A stretch of 64,000 bases of DNA from Bacillota bacterium (GTDB lineage: Bacteria > Bacillota > Clostridia > Lachnospirales > Lachnospiraceae): assembly GCA_023423335.1 (NCBI GenBank), contig JAFAFU010000067.1, forward strand, positions 147,649 to 211,648, written 5' to 3'. The notes beneath the pieces are model-generated. The model was given only the letters and a program-made list of their open reading frames with translations. It was not told the origin of the DNA and searched no databases. Of this stretch, positions 16,685-23,947 are shown piece by piece; the stretch's first letter is position 1; every line of letters starts with the position of its first letter. A program made the position numbers and the translations under genes.

Positions 16685-17887
16685 CTATCTATGAAAAATC
16701 TTTAAAGCAATCAAAGCTCCAAACCCAATTATTAATATTGTAGAAACTTCTCCCGGCAAAAAAGGAAACACACTACCCAAAAATGCAGGTATACCTAAAA
16801 AAAACGTTCCAGTGTTTTTTAGTGTTTCTACTGTGTTATCAATCAATTCACCAGAGGATGAACCAATATCTTTTAATATTGTAGGCTGAATTTTTTCTGA
16901 TGAATAATCATATCCTTGACCATATTCTTCCGAATCAATTATTGTTCCATCATCATCAGTTACATATGAATTTGCACCTGCCTCATTGATATATGCAGAA
17001 ACCCAATTACCGTATTTTTCTATATAACCATCGGTATTCCTTTGCACATATCTAATACGCATAACTCCCTCTTTTAATTTTATAGAATATGGGTCTATAT
17101 CGTAACCAGACTTAAATTCTAAATTTATTAATATAGGAGATTCAGATTTAAAATCGACATAGATATCTTGTTTATACCATTCTTTTACATTTTGATGAAT
17201 TTCATCAAGTTGTATCCAATCACTTTCAAACGTTTCATACGGTGAAAATTTTTCAAGTACCCAATCTTTTTTAACATCATATATGCCCTTATATTGAATT
17301 TGCACATTAAATCCAGTATTTGAATCAACATTATCCCATTGAGCTGCAAAATATCCAGTTTGCGAAGAAACTGAACCAATTATAGATGTACCAATTCTAC
17401 GAAGTAAACTAGGAGTGTAATATCTAAACTTCAATGGAACTCCTACATCCTCAAATTGCGGTCCTTCAAAGTCAATTGAATGATATACCAAATTAGATGA
17501 TATTCCATAATATAAATTACCCGCATTATATGAAGGAACAGCTCTATAATGGGTAGAAGCCACTTCATACCTATATGTTCTTCCCCTATAATTAGTCAAT
17601 AAATTTTGATGAAATCCAAGACCATTATCATCATTTATATACTGTAACTCAATGTCAGAATATGCAAAACATGTCCACCATGTATTAGTTCTATCTTTAT
17701 AAAATACAAAATGATCATATGTTGCTATCTCATTTAAATCTGCTTGAATGAAACTGAATCCTCTTTCATTAGCTAATTGCTGCACTATAAATGGATCATT
17801 AAAAGCAAATGCTATATTAGAATTCATTATGCTAATTGCCATTATAAATAACACAAAAAACGTAAGAGTTCTATTTTTGTTTTTCAT
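16685..17887 (-). CDS. pIII-like adhesin, minor coat protein, element 1
   Basis: The protein has 400 residues. Signal peptide (residues 1-28, ending in AFA), a long extracellular part rich in Tyr, the segment RIRYVQRNTDGYIEKYGNWVS, then YVTDDDGTIIDSEEYG and a C-terminal membrane anchor with tail KIFHR. This single-anchor, exported architecture at this locus is that of the filamentous-phage receptor-binding protein pIII. The C-terminal half matches the element 2 copy (20648-21919), while the N-terminal third differs, as expected for receptor specificity. The start ATG follows AAGGA. Confidence 0.8.
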   Translation of the reverse strand: MKNKNRTLTFFVLFIMAISIMNSNIAFAFNDPFIVQQLANERGFSFIQADLNEIATYDHFVFYKDRTNTWWTCFAYSDIELQYINDDNGLGFHQNLLTNYRGRTYRYEVASTHYRAVPSYNAGNLYYGISSNLVYHSIDFEGPQFEDVGVPLKFRYYTPSLLRRIGTSIIGSVSSQTGYFAAQWDNVDSNTGFNVQIQYKGIYDVKKDWVLEKFSPYETFESDWIQLDEIHQNVKEWYKQDIYVDFKSESPILINLEFKSGYDIDPYSIKLKEGVMRIRYVQRNTDGYIEKYGNWVSAYINEAGANSYVTDDDGTIIDSEEYGQGYDYSSEKIQPTILKDIGSSSGELIDNTVETLKNTGTFFLGIPAFLGSVFPFLPGEVSTILIIGFGALIALKIFHR

Positions 17888-17904
17888 ATTTGTCCTTTCT
17901 CTTA

Positions 17905-17942
17905 TAAAAAGGACAGGGATGGACTTTTGTCCACCCCTGTCC
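17905..17942 (-). terminator. Strong terminator between coat and adhesin genes
   Basis: GGACAGGGATGGAC / GTCCACCCCTGTCC is a 14-bp stem (one G-U in RNA) with a 4-nt loop, followed on the minus strand by TTTTTAT. A terminator just after the major coat gene is a known inovirus strategy to overproduce coat protein. Confidence 0.88.
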
Positions 17943-17956
17943 TAAATGGACGGTTA

Positions 17957-18262
17957 TTAATTTTTTGCTCTTTTCTTAAATACAAATAATACCCCTAGCG
18001 CCATCATCAAAATTGAAGCACCGAGAAATATATTGATCGGATAAATCGTAAATAAATGCGCTCCCTTTTCAGCTCCCTCTACAATTGTATCAAATATACT
18101 TGAATCAATTGTAGGAGCAGGAGTAGGCTCACCTGCAAATGCCGTTCCGATCATCATAAAACACATAACAGCAACGAGAGATAAGACCGCACCCACTTTC
18201 TTTGTCCTGCCTTTAAAATTTGTCAAAGCATGTCTAGCCTTAAGCTTCATTTTTTCTTTCAT
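17957..18262 (-). CDS. Major coat protein candidate, pVIII-like, with signal peptide
   Basis: The protein has 101 residues. A long basic leader and hydrophobic stretch end in GTAFA, giving a predicted mature protein of about 57 residues. This has an acidic N-terminus (EPTPAPTIDSSIFDTIVEG), one membrane helix and a basic end KKRAKN. This acidic-hydrophobic-basic layout is that of pVIII coat proteins. It lies between the ssDNA-binding gene and a strong terminator. The coat protein of element 2 is leaderless by comparison. Confidence 0.78.
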   Translation of the reverse strand: MKEKMKLKARHALTNFKGRTKKVGAVLSLVAVMCFMMIGTAFAGEPTPAPTIDSSIFDTIVEGAEKGAHLFTIYPINIFLGASILMMALGVLFVFKKRAKN

Positions 18263-18505
18263 AATATTTCCTCCTTATTATTATAATTTCCACATATTTC
18301 CATGTGGTAGTTACCTTTTTAAACCCTTATCCGGCGCGCAAGATCAACTCGGACTTTGTCCTCAAACACCCGGGGTCAGATATTGTGATATGTTATACCT
18401 ACCCGGAGTGCTCGTGTGTCTGCCTCCAAACCGCAGACACCTGAACGTCGCACATTTACGTTACCTCCTGTTTTACCCATCCAACGCCATTAAGCAGAAG
18501 AGGGG
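18263..18505. other. Non-coding leader between ssDNA-binding and coat genes
   Basis: No gene was seen. It holds a hairpin GTGTCTGC / GCAGACAC (18416-18423 and 18433-18440) and a C/G-rich stretch ACCCGGGG. On the minus strand it is the 5' leader of the coat gene. The segment is more GC-rich than its surroundings and could include an origin or packaging signal. Confidence 0.4.
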
Positions 18506-18817
18506 TTATGCAGTTTTTGCCTGCTTTGGCCTGTCCTTGATTTCACCGGAACTTGTTACAAACTGAAAATCTTCAAGTTTTAAAAAGGCTTTACGGTCAA
18601 TCTCCATGAAATCACAAACGATATCAAGGGTAGTACCCGGCGCAACATCATAAAGCTTGTCATAATCCTCTTGGCTGACATTAAAGGACTTAGAGTTAAT
18701 TCCTTGCATAAAACCGACTTTCCAATAAGGCTTCGTCTGACCCTCATTTTTAAAATCTTTCTGCTGACCATATTCGGTCCCCATCATCAAAACTCTTGCA
18801 TTAAATCGCATTCCCAT
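18506..18817 (-). CDS. Phage ssDNA-binding protein candidate, element 1
   Basis: The protein has 103 residues, beginning MGMRFNARVLMMG, with alternating beta strands (KPYWKVGFMQG, TLDIVCDFMEID, FLKLEDFQFV) in the pattern of a small OB-fold protein. The first gene of an inovirus structural operon is typically the gene V-like ssDNA-binding protein, and the element 2 gene at 19016 has the same position and fold pattern. The start ATG at 18817 follows AAGGAGG. Confidence 0.6.
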   Translation of the reverse strand: MGMRFNARVLMMGTEYGQQKDFKNEGQTKPYWKVGFMQGINSKSFNVSQEDYDKLYDVAPGTTLDIVCDFMEIDRKAFLKLEDFQFVTSSGEIKDRPKQAKTA

Positions 18818-18911
18818 AATTCTTACCTCCTTTGCATAATTATAAATTTGATAGAGTAGTGGTTGACCCGCAACCTATATTAATTTTGCCATATTTTGGC
18901 ACAAAAAAATA

Positions 18912-18945
18912 TACTATTCGCAAAACCTATGTTTAACGAATAGTA
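18912..18945 (+). repeat. Shared dif-like attachment site between the two prophages
   Basis: A 34-bp imperfect palindrome has arms TACTATTCGCAAAAC and GTTTAACGAATAGTA around CTAT. The left part repeats at 11055-11075 (21 nt) and the right part at 24500-24514 (15 nt). It thus serves as the right end of element 1 and the left end of element 2. The form fits a XerC/XerD-type or other tyrosine-recombinase core site. Confidence 0.75.
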
Positions 18946-18949
18946 CACA

Positions 18950-18978
18950 GTTGCTAAATTACAATTGTAGTTAGCAAC
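18950..18978. promoter_or_regulatory. Near-perfect 29-bp palindrome at the start of element 2
   Basis: GTTGCTAA / TTAGCAAC arms enclose TACAATTGTA, itself palindromic. It is 38 nt before the first gene (ATG 19016). It is a likely operator of the element 2 early promoter or a binding site for a phage protein. Confidence 0.5.
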
Positions 18979-19004
18979 TATTTTTATTGCCTAAAATGGC
19001 AGAA
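18973..19004 (+). repeat. 32-nt repeat, copy 1 (leader of first gene)
   Basis: It begins AGCAACTATTTTTATTGCCT and recurs at 27252-27283 with one mismatch. Here it forms the leader of the gene at 19016. Confidence 0.75.
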
Positions 19005-19015
19005 AGTGAGGTTTT

Positions 19016-19264
19016 ATGAAGTTAACAGGAAAATTTGAATTTATCGGTGTACAGGAAATCAGAGGTAAAAAGGACACAACTAAGACATACCATAACGTGG
19101 CACTCATGCAGGGAAATGATGTTGTTAAAGTATTCTTGAATGATAATACCGTGAAAATGTTCGACGGAATTGCCCGGTTGGAAAAGCTCGAATGTGATTT
19201 AACGGTTAATGTAGGCTCTGAACGGTCATACGTTGGTATTGATGCGGTTCGCCGGATTAAGTAA
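19016..19264 (+). CDS. Phage ssDNA-binding protein candidate, element 2
   Basis: The protein has 82 residues. A beta-rich pattern (KFEFIGVQEIRG, YHNVALMQG, VVKVFLND, CDLTVNVG) fits a small OB-fold ssDNA-binding protein like inovirus gene V product. It is the first gene of the plus-strand structural operon, mirrored by 18506-18817 in element 1. The start ATG follows AAAGTGAGG. Confidence 0.6.
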   Translation: MKLTGKFEFIGVQEIRGKKDTTKTYHNVALMQGNDVVKVFLNDNTVKMFDGIARLEKLECDLTVNVGSERSYVGIDAVRRIK

Positions 19265-19341
19265 TATCAGCGGGTGACGTAGGAACCCGCCCCTGCTTAT
19301 GACCGCAGGAAATAGGGAACTACGGTTTTGTGAAGTTAAAT

Positions 19342-19410
19342 AATGAGGGGAAATGCACATAATGTAAATCTTTGTAAGACAAGCTTATCCTCTCCTGCTC
19401 TCCCCTCATT
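19342..19410. other. Long-range inverted repeat in the coat gene leader
   Basis: AATGAGGGGA (19342-19351) pairs with TCCCCTCATT (19401-19410) across 49 nt. The interval 19265-19470 has no gene. In a single-stranded genome this would form a large stem, so it is a candidate single-strand origin or packaging element. Confidence 0.4.
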
Positions 19411-19470
19411 GCTTAATTAAGGGTTTAAGGTTAACAAGCCTTAACATAAAAAAATAAGGAGGTAATGTGC

Positions 19471-19623
19471 ATGGTTATTGAATGGGCAGGCGCGTTTACC
19501 ACTATCGTTGATGGTGGTAAAGCGTTAATCTCGTTAATGACCGAAGGACCTATGTTGTTATTTACTGCTTCATCTGTTCTTGGTGTCGGTGCTGGTCTGC
19601 TCTCCCACTTTAAGGGCAGATAA
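19471..19623 (+). CDS. Major coat protein candidate, leaderless pVIII-like
   Basis: The protein has 50 residues. The N-terminal half has the few acidic residues (MVIEWAGAFTTIVDGG..., Glu4, Asp14, Glu25), the centre is hydrophobic (MLLFTASSVLGVGAGLL) and the C-terminus basic (SHFKGR). This is the size and charge distribution of a mature filamentous-phage coat protein, here without cleavable signal peptide. The ribosome site AAGGAGG is 9 nt upstream, and a terminator follows directly. Confidence 0.68.
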   Translation: MVIEWAGAFTTIVDGGKALISLMTEGPMLLFTASSVLGVGAGLLSHFKGR

Positions 19624-19634
19624 TAAGTATTCTT

Positions 19635-19669
19635 GAAAAGGCGACGGGAAAAATCTCGTTGCCTTTTTC
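19635..19669 (+). terminator. Terminator after the element 2 coat gene
   Basis: GAAAAGGCGACG... pairs imperfectly with ...CGTTGCCTTTTTC. It corresponds by position to the strong terminator behind the coat gene of element 1. Confidence 0.65.
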
Positions 19670-19802
19670 ATCAATCGCTACTACGACTAAGCGATTGATG
19701 GTTCATGGTTCAAAATGGCTGGAAGCCTTGATTTATAAGCCTTTGCTCTGAACCAAGCCCCTTAAAAACTTGGTTCAGCTTTGGTTCAAAATGGTTCAAA
19801 AC
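19669..19802 (+). other. pMV158-type double-strand origin (nic hairpin plus repeats)
   Basis: A hairpin with an 11-bp stem CATCAATCGCT / AGCGATTGATG presents TACTACGAC (19679-19687), identical to the nick sequence TACTACG/AC reported for pMV158 RepB. The predicted nick is between 19685 and 19686. About 84 nt downstream are three tandem 10-11-bp repeats (TTGGTTCAGCT, TTGGTTCAAAA, TGGTTCAAAAC; 19770-19802), like the RepB bind locus. The Rep gene starts 20 nt later. Confidence 0.85.
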
Positions 19803-19821
19803 AACGAAGGAGATGTTAAAA

Positions 19822-20472
19822 ATGGGAAAGCTTGATACTTTTTCAGATAGGAAATTCGCTTTACTGCTCTATCCGGAGGATAAGACACATATGGAAGCAT
19901 TGGAGAAGATAAAGCGGTCATTCGATTATGCGGTCATCCTGCACGACAAAGATGTGGATGAAGCTGGGGAGCTTAAAAAGTCTCACTGGCATGTAGTGAT
20001 AACGGTAGGCACTAACAAGCGTTGGAATACGGCTTTGGCAAAGGAACTTGGCATTGAAGTGAATTATATTGAGAAGATCAGGAATCTTGATCGTGCGTTG
20101 GAATACTTGATCCATCTAAATGATGCTGACAAATACCAGTATAGCATAGACGAAGTTGAAGGAACCTTAAAAAACAGACTTACGGCAAGCATGAGCCAAT
20201 CAGATAAAACAGAGGGTGAAATAATCGCTCAAATGATAGAAATGATTGAAAATGAGCCATACAAGCTGTCCTATACTTATTTCGCTAAGTGGTGCGCTAC
20301 TGACGGATTTTGGGACGTTTACAGGCGTGCTGGAGCGATTATTAATAAAATAATCGAGGAACACAACCGAACCAAGCAAACTGAATTTGATGCGAAAGTC
20401 ATGGAAGGATTTACCCATATCGAGGATACATACTTTGAAAGTCCATTTGAGGAGGAAGAAGAAAATGCCTAG
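19822..20472 (+). CDS. Rep_2 (pMV158 RepB-like) rolling-circle initiator
   Basis: The protein has 216 residues. FALLLYPEDKTHME is followed by VILHDKDVDEAGELKKSHWHVVITV, where HWH is the HUH-type metal site of the Rep_2 family. RALEYLIHLNDADKYQYS is the family block just after it; the catalytic Tyr is probably EYLIH. It nicks the plus strand at the hairpin immediately upstream. The ATG at 19822 was chosen because AAGGAG lies 9 nt before it; an ATG at 19813 abuts that site. It is unrelated to the Rep of element 1 in its motif environment. Confidence 0.88.
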   Translation: MGKLDTFSDRKFALLLYPEDKTHMEALEKIKRSFDYAVILHDKDVDEAGELKKSHWHVVITVGTNKRWNTALAKELGIEVNYIEKIRNLDRALEYLIHLNDADKYQYSIDEVEGTLKNRLTASMSQSDKTEGEIIAQMIEMIENEPYKLSYTYFAKWCATDGFWDVYRRAGAIINKIIEEHNRTKQTEFDAKVMEGFTHIEDTYFESPFEEEEENA

Positions 20473-20629
20473 AGGTATAGCCGTAAAGACCTGTGAAAGC
20501 TTCATTTGCAGTAACAAACATTGCGGAAAAACAGGCTTGACACGGTTGGAATGCTCCAAGCTGACTTGCCTTTATACATCCGTTTGTGAATACTGCCGTA
20601 ACAGTGATACGTGTAGCAGAAAACAATAA
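20465..20629 (+). CDS. Cysteine-rich small protein of element 2
   Basis: The protein has 54 residues with eight cysteines, arranged as C-x4-C-x4-C then C-x4-C-x5-C-x2-C-x5-C (CLYTSVCEYCRNSDTC). It overlaps the rep end by 8 nt, ribosome site GGAGGAAG. The element 1 counterpart is the 65-residue Cys-rich protein after its rep. Probably metal binding; role unknown. Confidence 0.6.
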   Translation: MPRGIAVKTCESFICSNKHCGKTGLTRLECSKLTCLYTSVCEYCRNSDTCSRKQ

Positions 20630-20647
20630 AATTGAGGAGGAAAACAG

Positions 20648-21919
20648 ATGCAAATTAAGATTAAATATGGGGTGCTAATAATATTGATGATGATAGTTTT
20701 ATTTATGTTATTGAGAAGTAAGGCATATGCAGGAATGAATCAAGATAGTATTCAGGATATGTTACATGCTATGGTTTTAGACGGATATAATGGGTCTGAT
20801 TGGGCAGATGTTTATACCAATAGAATAAAAGAAGCTGAATATTTAGTAGTATATAGGCAATATTCGCCAAATAACGGTAATTACCAGTATTATATACATT
20901 ATAATGACATTGAACCTATTGTATTTATTACAGGGGCATTGACACCTTATGAATATGTTCTTATTGGAAATAACGTAAATAATAAATATTTTAATGCTAA
21001 AGGGGGTTTAGGTTCGCTTAATGGGGAAAGTGTACCCATTCAGTCATATGGAAATTCAAATTGTAAAATAATATGGTCTAACCATGATATATATTATGAT
21101 GGAATATTAAGTCATGAAGCAGATATTAATGGAAATGAACCAACTCCGGAGCCTGAACAACTTGGTTTCCCCATAAAGTTCCGCTACTACACTCCTGCTA
21201 TACTGCGTAATGTAGGAATTGCTCTTACTGGTATTCCAATAAAGGATGAAGCCTACTTTGCAAAATGGGACAATCCAGACAATACTAAAGATTACAATGT
21301 GGAAATCCAATATAAGGGAACGTACAAGATTAAGAAGAAAAAAACGATCACATCTTTGTTCCCGAATTATGAACAATTTACAACCTCATGGCATGAAATT
21401 GGTGAAGTGCATATGACAGAAAGACAATGGTCTATAAGCCATAAGGCGGTTGATTATGGGGAACAATCTCCTATCTACATAGATTTAAAACAGCAATCCG
21501 GATATGACTTTAATGTTACGCTTATGCTTCTGGTCGAGGGTGTTATGCGCATAAGATATGTCCAGTATGACGCATACGGCAATGTAACGGGCTATGGCAA
21601 ATGGGTGTCTGAATATATAAATGAATCTGGAGCGAATGTTTATCTGACGGAGGATGACGGAACAATTATTCCATCGGAGGAATATGGAATGGGGCAAGAT
21701 GTTACAAATGAACCTGTAACTCCAGATATTCTGAATAGTGTTGGCAGTGGACTAAGCAGTGGTATAGATGCGGTTTCGATAATAAAGGATGTGTCAAACT
21801 CATTATTGCAATTGCCTTCATTGATGGGATTAATGTTTGTAATGTTGCCATCTGTGATATTAAATGCGATAACGGCTGGTATTGGTATTATTATCTTGTT
21901 GCGCATTGGAGGTCGGTAA
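20648..21919 (+). CDS. pIII-like adhesin, minor coat protein, element 2
   Basis: The protein has 423 residues. Signal peptide (residues 1-28, ending KAYA), an extracellular region beginning NQDSIQDMLHAMVLDGYNG, an acidic spacer TPEPEQ, then FPIKFRYYTPAILRNVG. This is shared with element 1 (LKFRYYTPSLLRRIG), as are VEGVMRIRYVQ and DDGTIIPSEEYG. A C-terminal membrane anchor ends LLRIGGR. The N-terminal domain is not conserved with element 1, suggesting a different host receptor. The ribosome site is GAGGAGG. Confidence 0.8.
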   Translation: MQIKIKYGVLIILMMIVLFMLLRSKAYAGMNQDSIQDMLHAMVLDGYNGSDWADVYTNRIKEAEYLVVYRQYSPNNGNYQYYIHYNDIEPIVFITGALTPYEYVLIGNNVNNKYFNAKGGLGSLNGESVPIQSYGNSNCKIIWSNHDIYYDGILSHEADINGNEPTPEPEQLGFPIKFRYYTPAILRNVGIALTGIPIKDEAYFAKWDNPDNTKDYNVEIQYKGTYKIKKKKTITSLFPNYEQFTTSWHEIGEVHMTERQWSISHKAVDYGEQSPIYIDLKQQSGYDFNVTLMLLVEGVMRIRYVQYDAYGNVTGYGKWVSEYINESGANVYLTEDDGTIIPSEEYGMGQDVTNEPVTPDILNSVGSGLSSGIDAVSIIKDVSNSLLQLPSLMGLMFVMLPSVILNAITAGIGIIILLRIGGR

Positions 21920-21920
21920 G

Positions 21921-22079
21921 ATGGTTATACAGGTGCTTAGAATGGGAATAAGTGCTCTTATTGAAATATTGCAGACACCTATTATCATTGACGGATATGT
22001 AATATCCTTGTGGGCGCTTTTCTTATTCGGAATGATTGGAAGTATGCTTGTAATGTTCATTATCAAATTATTTGATTAG
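21921..22079 (+). CDS. Small inoviral membrane protein (52 aa)
   Basis: It begins MVIQVLRMGISALIEI, then VISLWALFLFGMIGSMLVMFII and a short tail. The IS-x-WALF-x-F segment is shared with the element 1 protein at 16522-16674. The ATG at 21921 is 1 nt past the pIII stop and follows GGAGG. Conserved morphogenesis protein of unknown exact role. Confidence 0.65.
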   Translation: MVIQVLRMGISALIEILQTPIIIDGYVISLWALFLFGMIGSMLVMFIIKLFD

Positions 22080-22091
22080 GAGGTATAAAAG

Positions 22092-22247
22092 ATGGAGTTG
22101 GAGGTTTTACAGGAAATAAATAGTAACTTGGCGATATTACAGGGAATCAATAGTAAGTTGTCGATCATACAATTAATGCTTCTGGTTATGTTCTTTGTTC
22201 CTTACATTAAAGGCATAACACAGAGGTTCCGAAGGAGGACAAGATAA
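22092..22247 (+). CDS. Small inoviral membrane protein (51 aa)
   Basis: MELEVLQEINSNLAILQGIN is an amphipathic helix with an internal repeat (INSNLAILQG / INSKLSIIQ). A hydrophobic segment (LMLLVMFFVPYI) and very basic tail QRFRRRTR follow. The ribosome site is AGGAGG. It corresponds by position to 16378-16512 of element 1. Confidence 0.62.
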   Translation: MELEVLQEINSNLAILQGINSKLSIIQLMLLVMFFVPYIKGITQRFRRRTR

Positions 22248-22388
22248 GTGCAGGCGATCTATAATTTCGTATTCGGTGGTGCAGTAACACAGGAAGACAG
22301 GATACTGATGCTTATTATGTTTATCCTGCTTCTGGATGCGGTATTTGGCTTCATAGAAGACATATCCAGTATGGGGGGGAAGAAATGA
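22248..22388 (+). CDS. Small inoviral membrane protein (46 aa), GTG start
   Basis: The GTG at 22248 directly follows the previous stop and sits behind AAGGAGG. The sequence AIYNFVFGGAVTQEDRILMLIMF parallels LYQFAIGDAQTDFDKILMMTMF in element 1 (16242-16385). One transmembrane helix and a KK end. Its stop overlaps the zot start (ATGA). Confidence 0.62.
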   Translation: MQAIYNFVFGGAVTQEDRILMLIMFILLLDAVFGFIEDISSMGGKK

Positions 22389-23272
22389 TTTATCTAATCA
22401 TTATAGCCTTTATAATGGCTTGTAAGCCTATGACAAGGGTGTTGCTGTATCCGAAGCAGATCATAAAGTACGCAATCCCCGATATGATAAAATACATATA
22501 CTACAAGAAATATAACGAGTGTCCTTTTGGCTTTCTGGATGCGTATATCGGCTATTTCGGCAGTGGAAAAACCTTAAGCGCCGTTTATAAGGTGATGCAG
22601 TGGTACAAGCGATTTAACGGTAAAACGGTGTATTGTAAGCGTCGGAAGAAATTCGTCAAGCAGCAGATTATTATATTATCCAATGTGAAGATCACGGCAG
22701 TGCCTTATAGGGAATTTACCTCTATGGATCAGATCATTCAGTTTACAGACGAAAAGGAAAACCTAGAAGACGAATTAGACGTTCTCCTTGTACTTCTAGT
22801 GTTGGGTGATGAATTCAGTACACAGATGAATAGCCGGAATTTTAAGAGTAATCTTGATGCTCTGACACTGAACACAATTCTGACCTGCAGGCATTACCGG
22901 ATCGGCATACTCTATCAAACCCAACGCTTCCAACACGTGGATGCTCTCCTGCGTCAGGTAACGGGCTATGTAATCGAATGCCGGAAGTTCTGGCGCGGTG
23001 TCGTCTGGAACTATTACAATGCGTGGGAAATGGAAAACGTAAACACTCCCCTAACTTTAAAACCGTTCCGCAGGAAGTTCGTATTTGTGGAAGATCGGCA
23101 CTATAATGCCTATGATACCTTTGCCGTGGTTAACAACCTTAAGCGATCTCTCGAAGCTGGTGATATGCTTACCAGTAAGGAAATACTGGAACTACAGAAC
23201 TTCAACCCCAACAATGATATGATTGTGCACCCTAGCAGGAAGTACAAGCGGATGCAAAAGAAGATGAAGTAA
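22385..23272 (+). CDS. Zot/pI-like phage assembly ATPase, element 2
   Basis: The protein has 295 residues. A hydrophobic N-terminus (2-25) is followed by Walker A GYFGSGKT (about residue 56) and Walker B LLVLGDEFS (about residue 138). FSTQMNSRNFKSNLDALTL and the CRHYRIGILYQTQRFQHVD block match the element 1 protein. It powers assembly and export of the filament through the membrane. It is the last gene of the plus-strand structural operon and is followed by a two-tier hairpin. Confidence 0.88.
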   Translation: MIYLIIIAFIMACKPMTRVLLYPKQIIKYAIPDMIKYIYYKKYNECPFGFLDAYIGYFGSGKTLSAVYKVMQWYKRFNGKTVYCKRRKKFVKQQIIILSNVKITAVPYREFTSMDQIIQFTDEKENLEDELDVLLVLLVLGDEFSTQMNSRNFKSNLDALTLNTILTCRHYRIGILYQTQRFQHVDALLRQVTGYVIECRKFWRGVVWNYYNAWEMENVNTPLTLKPFRRKFVFVEDRHYNAYDTFAVVNNLKRSLEAGDMLTSKEILELQNFNPNNDMIVHPSRKYKRMQKKMK

Positions 23273-23275
23273 GGA

Positions 23276-23311
23276 AAGGCCCCATAGGTCAGTTTACTGA
23301 CTTGGGGCCTT
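23276..23311 (+). other. Two-tier hairpin after the zot-like gene
   Basis: The outer stem AAGGCCCC / GGGGCCTT and inner stem GTCAGT / ACTGAC lie 3 nt after the Zot-like stop codon. The position and nested design match the hairpin at 15227-15272 in element 1. It could terminate transcription (TTCTT follows) and/or mark packaging. Confidence 0.6.
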
Positions 23312-23335
23312 CTTAAGCCTATTCCTTCTTATCCT

Positions 23336-23587
23336 TTAGGCTATTTGGTCTATACGTTCTTTAAGCTTTCTGACTTCATTTTCTAAGCTATTCACACGTA
23401 TTAAAAGTAACTCTTTTTCATTGTCTATTTTTAATGCTTCGTCTAGCTTTCGGCTTAAGTCAAGATGTCCTTCTGCTATTAACATAATATTTTTGTTGGT
23501 TTCATTTTCCAATGTCATTTGAAGAGATTTCACATCATTTTTCAATGCCTTTATTTCATCCAATATCAATTTAGTTTCTTCCGTCAT
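23336..23587 (-). CDS. Coiled-coil protein of element 2
   Basis: The protein has 83 residues, nearly all heptad-like: LILDEIKALKNDVKSLQMTLENE and LLLIRVNSLENEVRKLKERI. The start ATG has a GGAGG-type site. It is the second gene of a minus-strand pair behind the ribbon-helix-helix gene. Similar short coiled-coil proteins are frequent on mobile elements of this clade; function unknown. Confidence 0.6.
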   Translation of the reverse strand: MTEETKLILDEIKALKNDVKSLQMTLENETNKNIMLIAEGHLDLSRKLDEALKIDNEKELLLIRVNSLENEVRKLKERIDQIA

Positions 23588-23601
23588 GGCAAGACCTCCT
23601 A

Positions 23602-23778
23602 TTATTTTTCTTTCATGTCCTCTTCTATCAAAGATTTTATGTAAGCATTAATGCTTTTAAATCCCTTACTTTTGGCATAATCGAGTATGATGTCCTTTTG
23701 ACCTTTGGGAACTTGTAATGGAATTCTGTCATATTTTTCTTTGGCAAAATCATTAATGTACTTGTTTTGGTCGAACAT
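23602..23778 (-). CDS. Small CopG-like DNA-binding protein
   Basis: The protein has 58 residues. RIPLQVPKGQKDIILDYAKSKGFKSINAYIKSLIEED shows a strand, then helix-turn-helix typical of ribbon-helix-helix proteins. The start ATG at 23778 follows AGGAG. It is transcribed against the structural operon, with the repeated CATCATGTGCATAATG sequences upstream, so it is a candidate repressor or copy regulator of element 2. Confidence 0.65.
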   Translation of the reverse strand: MFDQNKYINDFAKEKYDRIPLQVPKGQKDIILDYAKSKGFKSINAYIKSLIEEDMKEK

Positions 23779-23947
23779 GCTACTCCTTTCTCTTTGTCCG
23801 TTACACAAAGACAATTTATCATAAATGTCTTTCCTAAAAATGTCAATTTCCTCATACAGACACTAGAAATCGAAAGACGAAGATTATACCATTAAAAAAA
23901 TAAAGTGTCTTAAATCGCCTTATGCGAGCTTACAGGGGCATATATTG

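Larger units (their letters stand above)
11055..18933 (-). mobile_element. Inovirus-like prophage, element 1
   Basis: About 7.9 kb is bounded by an exact 21-nt direct repeat (11055-11075 and 18913-18933, beginning ACTATTCGCAAAACC). Read on the minus strand the order is ssDNA-binding protein, coat protein with signal peptide, terminator, pIII-like adhesin, three tiny membrane proteins, Zot/pI ATPase, hairpin, HUH Rep and small accessory genes. This is the layout of filamentous phages. A divergent plus-strand pair (ribbon-helix-helix regulator and pIII anchor) sits at 12555-13126. No integrase gene is present, so use of host XerC/XerD is inferred. Assembly genes appear intact; the rep start is frameshifted. 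Confidence 0.85.

Noticed and set aside
15271..23272. Zot-like genes as toxin genes
   Set aside because: The proteins have the P-loop assembly-ATPase layout within inovirus operons; the toxin name comes from CTXphi and is not supported here.
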